NCBI GenBank assembly: GCA_030015575.1
Contig: CM057339.1
Coordinates: forward strand, 694,412,761-694,476,760
DNA: 64,000 bases
Source of the DNA: Agapanthus africanus
Lineage: Eukaryota > Streptophyta > Magnoliopsida > Asparagales > Amaryllidaceae
Direction of reading: 5' to 3'
In this document: positions 9,399 through 19,558 of the stretch, one piece after another
How positions within the stretch are numbered: position 1 is the first letter of the stretch
How the letters are laid out: each line of letters starts with the position of its first letter
Made by a program: the position numbers and the translations under genes
Notes under the pieces: generated by a model
What the model was told of the DNA's origin: nothing
What the model saw: only the letters and a program-made list of their open reading frames with translations
The model's database searches: none

Positions 9399-11987
9399 AC
9401 CCCTACCCTCTACCATTTTACCTCACAACTCTAAGTCAACTCTCCCAAATTCTCGAGAACTCGGTACGAAGAGCGAGAAGCGAAGCGCTGCCGAAATCGA
9501 CGACGGATTCCGGCGACCGGATCAGAACCTTCGTGACGTTTTCGACGAATCGACAACCACCACATCCCTTAGCTTCCTTAGCTTGTCCAAACCGTAAGTC
9601 CCATCCCCTCTATCTCTCTTTTCTATAAGTATAAAAATACGACTTTTTGGAACCCGACGGAAATCGGACAAACAGATTTCCGATTCGGTTTTTCTATAAA
9701 TTTCCACTTGTCACCTAATACATAATATCTACCCATACTCATGTTGACTATTAATCACCCATAAACCAATTTAATCAAACTTTTTCACATGAAATGATAA
9801 CTTCTTTGCAAAACCGTATTCTTTTCATAAAAATACTATGAAGTTCATTTTTCTTAGTTTAATTAATTCCCTCACTCCTAAATAGGTTTATCTTGATCAC
9901 TAAACTTGTAGAACCCAATTTGAATGAAATTTCACACATAAAATGATAACGTTTTCGAATACCGTATTCTTGCGCTATAATACCTTTAAGTTTAACATAG
10001 CATGTTTTACCTTTAAACTTCACCAAAACTTAAAATAAGTCACGGGGTAATGACCCACCCATATACACACTCAATATAAACCTAATTGATAAATATCAAA
10101 ATACAGAATACGAAATTACAGGATTTTTCACTAAAATACCCTAATCTTTATTTTAAAGCTTTAAGTTGTAAACTTTTCTAGATAAAATCTTTTAATAAAA
10201 TGAAAACACGATTAGTCATGGACATCGATCGTTTATCTAAACTGTCTTGTGGTGACTAGGCAAGTGTGTCTAAGGCTAGTGGTTTTTAATTAGGCCCACG
10301 ACTGTGGTTCCTTCCCACTTACCTGTCACTTATCTGGCCGCAATTGACGGTGAAGAGGCGATTTGAGGCTTCTAATGACTCATCGTTTAGACCTTAGAAA
10401 TAGGCTAGTTGGTTTAGGAAACCCTAATAACTAAAATACGGAAAAGTGTACTCTTTTGCAAATAAATACCCCATATTTATAAAACCGTTTTCCCAAATGA
10501 AAAGTATTTGTTAAACCTAAGCAAAGCGCCGCTACAACCCACTTTTGGGGAACCTGTTAGGGATAGTACGGTTCATCGTGCACCCGCAGGCTAGTAGTGC
10601 GAGATTCAGACCTCCGCAAGGAGCATTCGGTCTCGAAAGGTTCAAAATACGATATTTAGGGAAAATGAGATTTTTTTCTAAATAAAATATTGATATAAAA
10701 TTATTCATGTGTTAATATATATATAATTATCATTTAAACATCTATTTTATCCTAATATAAGTTTCCACATTTTTTCTAAAACTACAAGATTAAAAGTTAC
10801 ACTAAAATACCATGAATTTCAGATAAGACAATTAATACTTTTATTAGGATATATTCACTAGAATAACACAAATAAAATTCATATTCATTATAACAATAAA
10901 GAAGAATATTAAATACTTGAGGTGTATTTTGAAAACTATACAATAGTACTTTTTATATAAAACCCCCTCAAGTTTTACAAATTACAATAAGGCCCCTAGC
11001 TTGTATTGAACTTTAAATTATCTTTCTTTTAGTCTGACTCGGGTTAGAGTCTGACTATTCCTGACTCGAATATGATTCAAGTCAATCTGTATTCTTTTAT
11101 ATTCCAATACAATTTGAATACATGAAACCCTGAATCCGGTTAACAATATATTCTTTTTGACTGAATCAAACCATGGATATTCTTCCATTATCCTGATATT
11201 CCATTTACCTGATTATACAGTTGCAACATGTTTACTGATATCATAGTTTTGGTCAGTCATCCAACTTACATATTCCAATACCACATTACTGTTAAAACAT
11301 TACGGGGTTTAAGGGGTAGATTGGTACGGAAGGTGTTAAAGGTGGCACGAGGTGGTCAGATTAAGACACCTAACCTGAATCCTATTGCTGTTGTACCGTG
11401 GCATAACGGTTCCTTGTACTTTCCTTTTGCCCTGATCTCTAGCATATAGAGATCCCCCTCGTATACACTGGCATCCTTCTGTACCAAGCTACAAACAACA
11501 GCGTTACACAATGTTCCATAATATTAAACAATATAATACTTTAGAAAATACTGTTACTCTATCATTCTCATTCTTCGTATTCTTTGGGACTTACCGAGCG
11601 ACCTGTTCGCTGACGACATTCTATTTCCTTCTTCTTGAATGTCGTCAAGTGCGTTGGACCAAGCTGATATTGAGCCCACCGGTGAAGATTTGGAGCGATT
11701 CCAGGAAGACCCAGAGCTCTAGATAATTGTATCTTGTTCTTTCCAATATTTCTATTTTCTGTTATGCCACTGTTTAGGCGTTGCTTTCATTCCAGTTGTA
11801 TTTTAGTTTCATGCATTGTACAAAGAATGTTATTAATAAAAGTTGCTGTTATTTCTATATCATTCGTCTCTTGTGATTTACTTTATATTGCTTAGTTACG
11901 CTTAGCGTATGTACTTCTGAGTATATACGTAGCGGGCCTCGTCGCGTCCACTTAACCGTACACTGGGAAGCGGGGCATGACATTCCA

Positions 11988-12896
11988 CGGAACGACAGAA
12001 TACTCTCCGAGCTCGGCGTAAAACTGCTCCGATGCCTTGTACTCGGCCACAGCTTCTTGGCTCGGGCCTCAGCAACCCGAGCCCTCAGCAGCGCCGACTC
12101 AGCATCCCCCTACTTGCGTCCTTCTCCTTCTCCAGAGCCACAAAGCGTCCGGTCAGGTCCGCCAGCTTTCTATCAGTGACCCGGAGTGACGCGCTCAGAT
12201 GGCGGATGGCACCCCGGGTCGCCGAGTTGGCGAGCTCCGCGGCCTCCGCCCGGCCTGCCACGACGTCGGCCTTATCCCTCTCCCGGCGTAGGTCACGTTG
12301 CAAGATCTTGACCTCCGAAGGGAACGCCCCCACTGGCTTCGGGGCGTGGAACGCCCCCTCCGCTTCCATGCGAACGGCGAAGGCGCAGTGCTGAAGAACC
12401 TAATGGAAAGCCAGTGAGAAACCAAGGAAAGGCATACCAAGGCGAATGAGCGTAGAAGGATTCTTACCTGGACCGCCCCTTGGGCCATGGCCTCCAATTG
12501 ATCCCTCAGGGAACCACACGGGAGCCTTCCCCCGGCCGATTCCTCCATCCCGGCGAGCAGACCAGTGGCCACGGAAAGCCCAGACGGAACGGTAAAGACG
12601 GAGCCCCCTTCCCGCACGGGAATCCCTCCTGGGGCCTTCGACGACGGCGCGCGAGAAACCGTCCTTTTCCTCTTAGAAAGGGGCCGGCCCTCGCATTTCC
12701 TCCCGTCGCCAGTCTGGGACTCGGGTGACGGCTGACGGCTCCGGCCGCCGCCAGAAGAGCTCCAAGGTGCCGCTGACGAGATGGATGGCTCGGCCATCGG
12801 TGGGGAATCAGGCGGAGGGCGCAAGCTAGCCGGGGACTCGGTCACGCCACTGGTTCCCCCCCGGCGCAGGCCGCCCGAAAAATGGGAACGAACCAT
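11988..12896 (-). pseudogene. Antisense ORF of the Tat element (two exons, broken)
   Basis: Exon 1 starts at ATG 12894-12896 and runs to 12468. A 68-bp intron (12400-12467) with GTAAGA donor and a pyrimidine-rich CATTAG acceptor follows; splicing keeps the frame. Exon 2 continues from 12399. The N-terminal third is rich in Ser, Pro and Gly with a basic RPLSKRKR stretch (possible nuclear signal). Exon 2 encodes a heptad-like, charged helical region (probable coiled coil). The frame shifts near 12060-12110, where the first stop is at 12085, then resumes toward the S1 junction. Extra antisense ORFs between pol and the 3' LTR are known in Tat elements; their function is unknown. Likely dead. Confidence 0.72.
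12400..12467 (-). other. Candidate intron in the antisense ORF
   Basis: On the minus strand: CCAG|GTAAGAATCC at the donor and TTCCATTAG|GTTC at the acceptor, 68 bp, a normal length for a small plant intron. Removing it joins two open frames in phase. Unspliced, the frame changes character and stops at 12195. Confidence 0.7.
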
Positions 12897-13300
12897 GTCT
12901 CACGAGGGAGGAAGAGCGCCGGGCAATAGCGACTTAAGGGAAGAAGGAGATGAAAGGTTGGGGGCTCTAAGGTGGGCCTCGCCACCGTTTTATCGCCACG
13001 TCCAACGGCGCCCGTCGACTCCCGCCAAAACGACTCCTCACGATCGGCGGATCTGATCGACCCACGTGTCGGCCCTAAACGGGATTGCACCCGATCGGGC
13101 ACTGTAGGCCCACATACGTCGCACCAGCCAGTCGCCCTTGGACACGCGGTCCATTGCTTCAGTCACGCGGTACTCGAGCCGAGCCCCCTTTAAGGTGCGG
13201 AGACATCGCCTCGTTCTCGCCAGCAGAAAGACAACCAATGGACCGAAGGCTCGCCCCGACGAAACCATAGAAAGGATCTCACCCCAGGAGGCCTGGCAGT
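12897..13300. other. Tat non-coding segment upstream of the antisense ORF
   Basis: GC-rich sequence with no recognisable domain on either strand. As it lies 5' of the antisense ORF it may hold its promoter, but no clear TATA box was seen. Confidence 0.4.
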
Positions 13301-13341
13301 CCACTCCTGTCCCGACCACTATCTGGTCGGGACAGGAGTGG
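13301..13341. other. Perfect 18-bp hairpin beside the probable Tat 3' LTR
   Basis: The left arm 13301-13318 is the exact reverse complement of the right arm 13324-13341, with loop CTATC. It ends 8 bp before the putative LTR start, so its 3' arm covers the place where the polypurine tract should be. Confidence 0.9.
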
Positions 13342-13349
13342 CGGGCTAA

Positions 13350-14057
13350 TGATAATGCACGATATTGGCGACCTCCAAGATCGGGACACGTGGCAGATGA
13401 CGTGCCCCAAGGATCAGAAGAAAGGGCCCACAAGGGCCGATCAGGCTACCCGGTGTCCGACCTGCGAGCACAAACTAGCCCACCTCGGGGCCCTCTGCGA
13501 ATGTGTCTCCTTGGCCACTCAGCTCACCCTGAGCCGCCACAAGACCAAGATGCCTCGGCTCTCCCGCTCTTTCCCGAGCTCGCCCGCCGATGCCATCCTC
13601 CTCGGTCCCTCCGACCGACCAACTCCACCACTCACAGGCGTAACCGCCGCTCCGCGAATCTCGCCATGCGCAGATTTTCCGCCAGCAACATCACACGTTC
13701 CACGCCATTGCGATCCCCATTAACGGGCGATCTGCTTATCACGCGAACGTGACGTCGGGAGCGTAACTGCCGGCGAGATTCCCGCGCCTGCTGCTGCGTG
13801 TTGCCGCCACTATATAAACCCCCATCACAGAGGGGTCAAGTAAGCCATTCTTTACACTTACGCCGTTATTCTGCTCGGATATCACCACTGACTTGAGCGT
13901 CGGAGGGTCCTCGGTGGTACCAAACCATCCCGGAATTTCTTTGCAGGTACACGGCGGCAGCTCTCTCATCCCATCTTGTCCTCACAAAACCTATTAAGAC
14001 CCACACGTCACAAAGGATAATTGACCCAATTTATCTCGAGATCAACGGAAGACAACA
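13350..14057 (+). repeat. Probable 3' LTR of the Tat element
   Basis: Inferred limits are TGATAATG (13350) and GACAACA (14057). A TATA box lies at 13811-13819 (TATATAAAC), followed by an R/U5-like stretch with the 'gagcgtcggagggtcctc' signature and a TTTGCAGG, both typical of Tat LTR ends as I recall the family. The matching 5' LTR is outside the window, so both boundaries are tentative. Confidence 0.45.
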
Positions 14058-14470
14058 TCTGACCCAAAAAGGAGTTTCATCAAGTTCTTCAAAATTTGTT
14101 TTATACAACAAAAATGATCAATTTGTTAAGAAATATCACGCCTAAACAGTAGATTTGTTAAGAAAATTATAAGCTGTCAATTTTTAACAACTAGATACAG
14201 CGATAGTTATGACATGGTATTTTTGGATTATCTAATTTTATTCAACAACCATAATCAATTTGGATATTACTAAGATACAATAAAATCTACTAATCTATCC
14301 ATTCAGAATGATTTAACAAATGCTGTATAAATGTTAGTTTCAATTTAACTCACTACTTTTGGATATAATATTTTATTTAATATTATTTGTTACTTTTGCT
14401 ACAACTTTTTATATATTATCCTAAATCTATAATGATTTGTTTGTTCAATAAAAATAAACCTATATCAATA
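14058..14470. other. AT-rich DNA without a recognised feature
   Basis: No open frame, repeat or element end was recognised between the Tat LTR and the fold-back. Confidence 0.5.
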
Positions 14471-15595
14471 TCTATCTAGAATTTATAACACTCTTAAAAT
14501 CAAATTGAGTTTTTTTCATATCCTAACTAAATTTCAGTTAAAACCAAAATGTGTTTACTATCGCAATTAAATTTTAGTTAAAAAAATTGAGTATATAGTA
14601 ATATCCAAATTGATTATGTTTCCAGGTATAACAAAACAGTTAGTTAAGATTTCATTTAGGTTTAGGTTTAGATTGGTCTCTTTAGTTTATTATTGGATAA
14701 AGTTTTTACCAAAAACCGCAAAGTGGTAACTCTCCATCCTATATAAACAACTTCTATTCAATAAACTTATAACTCACATATTTATCTCTCTCTCTAACTA
14801 TTTATTTATATTTGTTATTTTTGTTACTTTCATATGCTTACTAATCTTTTCTTGTTAAGTTTTGATCTTGTTATTTTTTCAAAGAAATTTTTATGTTTAG
14901 ATTTTGCATGTAAAATTTATTGTTTAGATTAATCTAATTTTCTTCAATTCATTTGTTTGCAGGAATTAGGAGGTTCGACCAAATTAATTCCTGGTTAGTT
15001 TTCTTCTTTTTATTTTTGTTATTTTGGAAAAATATATCGATTTTTTTAAAAATAATTTGTTCATGAAATTTAGTTTTTTGCAGGAATTTTGAACAAAAAT
15101 AAATAATAAACGATAGGTTTCATGAAAAAAATTATTAAAAAATTTGATCTATTTATCCAAAATAATAAAACTTAAAAGATGAAAACTATCAAAAAATTAA
15201 TCATAAAGCCACATATGGATCTGGTCGAACCTCTTAATTCGCGCAAAAACGAATTGAAGACAATCAGATTAATCTAAGCAATTACATAACAAAATATAAA
15301 CATAAAAATTTCTTTGAAAAAAGTAACAAGATCAAAACTTAACAAGAATCGATTAGTAACATGTATTGAAGTTTTCATGAATAATGAAAGTTTTCAATTC
15401 TATAGCAGAAATTTTTTGATTAAAGGTTGTCCCTCTCGATTAAATTGATATCGATTGGAAATGGAAGGGAAAAACTCAATTTTTTTAAACTGAAATTTAG
15501 TTGCCATAGGAAACTCATTTTGTTTTCAATTGAAATTTAGTCAGGATATACAAAAAAAAACTCAATTTGATTTTATGAGTGTTATAGATTATAGA
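14471..15595. repeat. Imperfect fold-back (large inverted repeat)
   Basis: Left arm 14471-14600 plus 14836-15070; right arm 15119-15360 plus about 15460-15595. They match as reverse complements, including a 'gttaagttttgatcttgtta' stretch and 'ggttcgacc'. Insertions of about 235 bp (left) and 100 bp (right) break the arms; the spacer is about 50 bp. The left arm contains TTTGCAG|G acceptor-like sites. It could be a fold-back transposon, an inverted duplication or a small-RNA source. The right arm abuts the Ale LTR. Confidence 0.7.
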
Positions 15596-15972
15596 CAGTA
15601 AAGAATTTTGGTGAAAATAGATTTTAGGGTTTGTAACTTGATTGAATTGTATTGAATATTAAAGGCGTATATATACACTTTACACGATGAGAAAAATAAA
15701 ACAAATAAAATCTTTTCTAAACAAATAACATCAGAAGAGATATGAAAAGATTTTTCTAATAACAAAGATTTGCAACAGCCGCGTTTACAGTCGGCAGGCA
15801 TCTGTTGGGTAAATGCTCAAACGTCTGCTTAGACTCTGAATTTTTCGGAGATCGATTTCCAGACGTCCGTGCTTCCTTCAGTAGACGTCTGCCTTCGCTC
15901 TATTGCGTTTCCGGACGTCCGCACAAGATTTCTTTAGATGTCTGCCTGTGTTGTGTTTTCTTGTCGCTAATA
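15580..15972 (-). repeat. 3' LTR of an Ale-like Copia element (393 bp)
   Basis: On the minus strand it follows a G-rich tract (GGCGGGGGCG, 15973-15982), starts TATTAG (canonical TGTTAG with one change) and ends CTATAACA. A TATA-like run GTGTATATATAC lies near 15666-15678. Its presumed target-duplication flank is ATGAG (15575-15579). Confidence 0.7.
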
Positions 15973-15982
15973 CGCCCCCGCC

Positions 15983-18737
15983 AGATTGAGGCTTCGTTGG
16001 ATACTCTAATCGTCAATCTTGGATCGAATTTTAAGAAATTATGTATGTTCAAGTGCTTTTGTAAGAACATCCGCAAGTTGATCATGAGTGCTGATGTGGT
16101 GGACACGAATGGTTCCATCTTCAACGCACTCCCGGACGAAGTGATAGTTAAGAGCAATGTGCTTCATTCGAGAGTGGAAAACTGGGTTCACACTGAGATA
16201 GATAGCCCTGGTATTATCATAGTATAGAGAGGGTGGTTTGCGCATAAGTACTTTGAGTTCATATAGAAGATTTTTTACCTGAAGTATCTCGGTCATGGCA
16301 TTCGCAAGGACTTTATATTCAGCTTCAGAGGAGGATCGAGAAACAGTCTTTTGTTTGGCCGATTTCTTTGAATTGGGATTTATGCTTGAATAGAGAATGT
16401 AGGCAGTTGTTCATCAACCGTCATCACGACTTCCACCCCAGTCAGAGTCAGTGAAGGCCTGAAGAGCTCATCGGCGGAGATAAATGCCATGATGTATCGT
16501 ACTTTTGAGATAACGAAGAACACGTTTGAGTGTCGTCCAGTGAAGTTCTACGGGAGAGTGCATGAATTGGGGGAGAGACGGTTGACGGGAAAAGAAACGT
16601 CGGGCCGAGTGAGAGAAAGGTATTGAAGAGCACCAACTAGCTGACGGTATAGCGTGGGGTCGACAGAAGAAGACTCGTCATGACGGAGTAGAGGAGTGGT
16701 ATTGCATATTGGAGTGATAACTTTTTTAGCTCGTTCCATGAGGAACTTTTTAAAGAAATCGGCGATGCGGTGATGTTGAGATAGAAAGAGTCCTTAGGAC
16801 GTAGGAATAGCTTTGACACAAAGAAAGTGATGAAGATCGCCGAGATCCTTTAGAGAGAAGCGTCGTCCTAATCGACGAACAAAATATTGAAGGAACTGTA
16901 CGTTGTTACCTGTGAGAATGATGTCATCAACAGACACCAAGAAATAGGCAAATGTGGTATCTTTGGAGTAGACAAAAAGAGGAGTATCTGCCACGGAATT
17001 CGAGAAGCCACTTTGTATAAGATAGCTTTTGACTTCTTGATATCATGCCTTGGCCGCTTGTTTTTAGACCATATAGAGCTTTCCGTAGTTTGCAGACATG
17101 GTTTTATAGGGAAGAGCGGAGGAAACCGGGTGGTTGAGCCATATATATATCTTAATGGAGAGTACTATTGAGAAAAACATTGTTAATGTCAAGTTGACGA
17201 AGAGACCATCCATTAGAGAGTGCGATGCATAAGACTATTTGCAGTATTGTCGACTTAATAACGGGGCTGTAGGTGGCGTAGTTGTCTAGGCCAGACCGTT
17301 GGTGGAAATCTTTGGCTACAAAATGAGCTTTGTATCGAGCAATTGTGCCATCGAAGTTTTGCTTGATTCAGAAAACCCATTTGCAACCTACAAGATTCTG
17401 ATTTGATTTTGGGACACGATCCCATGTTCCGTTCTTCATGAGGGCATCAAATTCTTCGGACATTGCAGCTCGCCAGTTAGAATCTTTCACAGCTTGAGAT
17501 ACATAGGTTGGCTCAAGAGTTTTGGGTAAGGGATGAACAGTGGTATAGTTTATATATTGAGAGTTGAAGTATTTCGGGTTCGGTTTTCGTTCATTATTGG
17601 TTCAAAGATTTGGGGGTAGGGGAGTAGGGGATAATTATGGAGAGGGGAGCGGTCATGGAGGAGGTTGGGGAGGTAGATACGGGTAGGTTGGCGATGTCAT
17701 CAAGATTGGAAGGTGATGATTGTGAAGAGTCGTGGAGATAGAAAGGTCGAGAGCATGAGATGTTAATGATTGAGGTTCAGTGGGGGTTGGGTTAGGTAAG
17801 GTAGGTAGGATGTGAAATTTGGTTGGTTGGGTATACGGGATTGGTTGTGATGCTGCGCTAGGGGTGGCCAAATCTTGCAGAAGAGTCTCTTGATGTTTAC
17901 TAGATATCTGCATGGAAAAATTGGTTTCGACGAATTTGACATGACGAGAAATATAAATTTTGTGAGTGACATGATCTAAACATTTATACGTAGATTGAGA
18001 TATTGAATAACCTAAAAAAATGCAGGGAGTGGATCGAGGTTGAAGTTTGGAGGAGATGTACGATCTTAATCGGGGATAGCAAAGACACCCAAAAGTATTG
18101 AGATGTTTGTAGTTTGGTGGACGTTGAAATAGTTTTCAAATAGGGATTGGAAATTAAGAACCAGTGTAGGATGACGATTTATGAGATAAACAACGGTTTG
18201 AAAATCTCGACTCTAATACTCAGAGGGAAGTGAGACTGTATGCAAAAGTGTGATACCAGTTTCGACAACATGACGATGGCGACGTTTTGATGTGCTATTG
18301 TGTTTAGGGGTGTGTAGAGGAGTGATGAGATGAGAGACACCATAGGAGGTGAGGATAGAGGCAAGAGAAGTGTATTCACCGCCATTATCAGAATATATTG
18401 ATATGAGCGGTAATTGAAAATATTTTTCAACAAGATTTTTGAACTAGGAAAAAAATGTTGCAACATCAAATTTACGTTTCATAGGGTACAACCAGATATA
18501 TTTTGTGTAATAATTAACAAAGATTATGTAATAATGAAAACCATCATACGACAATTCAGTGGGTCCTCAAATATCAGTGTAAATTAATTGCAAGGGTTTA
18601 GAAGCACGAAGGGAATTTTCAGAAAAAATAAGTTTATGACCATTTACCGCCGAAGACCGGACTGAGACGAGCTGGGATGGAACGTCTTGCCTGAATTTGG
18701 GGGCAGATGCATAGGTTTGATTGATTGAATTTTTGAG
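15983..18737 (-). pseudogene. Ale-like Copia pol remnant (integrase, reverse transcriptase, RNase H)
   Basis: Reading leftward, bits of a Copia polyprotein appear in the right order. First comes an integrase core with YTDI and SDNGGEY-type catalytic Asp sites (about 18720-18180). A proline-rich linker follows (about 17913-17650). Then the reverse transcriptase starts (GCKWVF-like, about 17460-17330), with its active site VDDIILTGN at about 16950-16900. RNase H carries LYYDNTRA (about 16230) and the terminal DVLTKAL motif near 16050. Many stops and frameshifts break it. Gag and protease are absent: the element is truncated at 18737 where the next repeat begins. Assignment to Ale rests on the short LTR and motif style and is tentative. 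Confidence 0.8.
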
Positions 18738-18939
18738 TGTCTTTAAATTTTAATCGCAAGTATACGGTCGTGCAATTGTAATACTTGAGGATCGATCCCA
18801 CAGAGAGGTGTATTTTTAATTACTTTTAAACAAATACGAAGATAGTTGTTTGTTTTAAAACTTAAAATTAAAAGTAAGGAATGTTTCCCCAAAATTTAAA
18901 CAATATTAAAAAGAGCTAAGTTCTGTTAAATTTAGAGGC

Positions 18940-19200
18940 AGCGCCTCACGTGCCCCTCATCTCCCCCTCACGAAGGTGCCAATGCCAGCACCAATTTTGT
19001 GGTGGCGCCGCACGTGCTTCTCATGCCGGCGCCAATGAGTATAGCACAGAAACGTTTTCTTAATAATAATTAAATTCTTATATGGCGCCGCACGTGCTTA
19101 TCACACAAGCTCCAATGTGCAAAGCACAGGAGTATCCATCATAAGAATTATATTCTTAAGTGGCGCCCGCGTGCATAACACGTGAGTGCCAGCGCCCAAG
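18940..19200 (+). repeat. Degenerate GC-rich units with CACGTG cores
   Basis: GGCGCCGCACGTGCTT-like units recur near 19003 and 19082, with related CACGTG sites near 18947 and 19186 and 'ggcgccaatg' companions. The islands are GC-rich in an AT-rich background and hold no open frame. G-boxes bind bZIP/bHLH factors in plants; a role here is speculative. Confidence 0.55.
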
Positions 19201-19543
19201 TCAAGATCAATAGAATTAAATTCTCCATGAGAATTTGGGATACTCTCTGTTAAACAGAGCCGTTGGATCAAAATTCCAATGGAGATGATAAATCATCAAA
19301 ATATAGAATTAAATTCTATTAGGAGAAAATATCTCCCAAATCATTCTAAATAAGAAAGATACTCTCGGTTGGATCAATGATCCAATAATAGAATAAAATT
19401 CTATTTTGGGAATATATTCTTTTAATCTTTCTAAACAAAAAATATTGCTCTCTGTAAAACAGAGAACCCCAGATTAAAAATCTAATGGTGATTAAAAATC
19501 ACCTTTTTACAGAATAAATTATGTATATGGGAAAATATTTCCC
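19142..19543. repeat. Hairpin chain, left part
   Basis: Consecutive perfect inverted repeats with short A-rich loops: 19142-19158, 19212-19224, 19245-19259, 19263-19279, 19284-19297, 19303-19319, 19322-19336, 19369-19385, 19387-19405, 19450-19464, 19471-19483, 19487-19503, 19529-19543. Stems are 5-8 bp and loops 1-7 nt. The chain continues at 22655 once S2 is removed. Confidence 0.85.
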
Positions 19544-19558
19544 TAATTTTGTTAAAAG

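Larger units (their letters stand above)
8651..11982 (+). mobile_element. S1: solo gypsy LTR (3332 bp)
   Basis: It begins TGTAACAACCC and ends GGGGCATGACA, with identical 5-bp target duplications TTCCA at 8646-8650 and 11983-11987. No primer site, gag or pol lies between, so this is a solo LTR left by LTR-LTR recombination. It is related to both G2 LTRs. Modules in order: a tRNA-like A/B-box segment (8900-8980), a telomere-like array next to a TATA box (9353-9398), a candidate splice donor (9594), a long AT-rich middle, and a polyadenylation signal AATAAA at 11835-11840. Lineage is probably Tekay/Del-like, judged from the ends only. Confidence 0.95.
6122..14057 (+). mobile_element. Tat-type Ty3/gypsy element, 3' portion, interrupted by S1
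   Basis: This contains the integrase end (6122-7140), a tandem-repeat zone (about 7300-8100), an antisense ORF (tail 8519-8650 and body 11988-12896), a perfect hairpin (13301-13341) and a probable 3' LTR (13350-14057). Pol, then repeats, then an antisense ORF, then LTR is the order known for Tat-lineage elements (Grande, Ogre and Retand relatives). The 5' half lies beyond C1 outside the window. S1 (8651-11982) splits it. The outer right boundary is uncertain because its target duplication cannot be checked. Confidence 0.8.

Noticed and set aside
12972-13752. Several 60-204 codon frames around the Tat 3' end
   Set aside because: Overlapping in several phases and both strands in GC-rich DNA, and crossing the hairpin and probable LTR start; no domain recognised.
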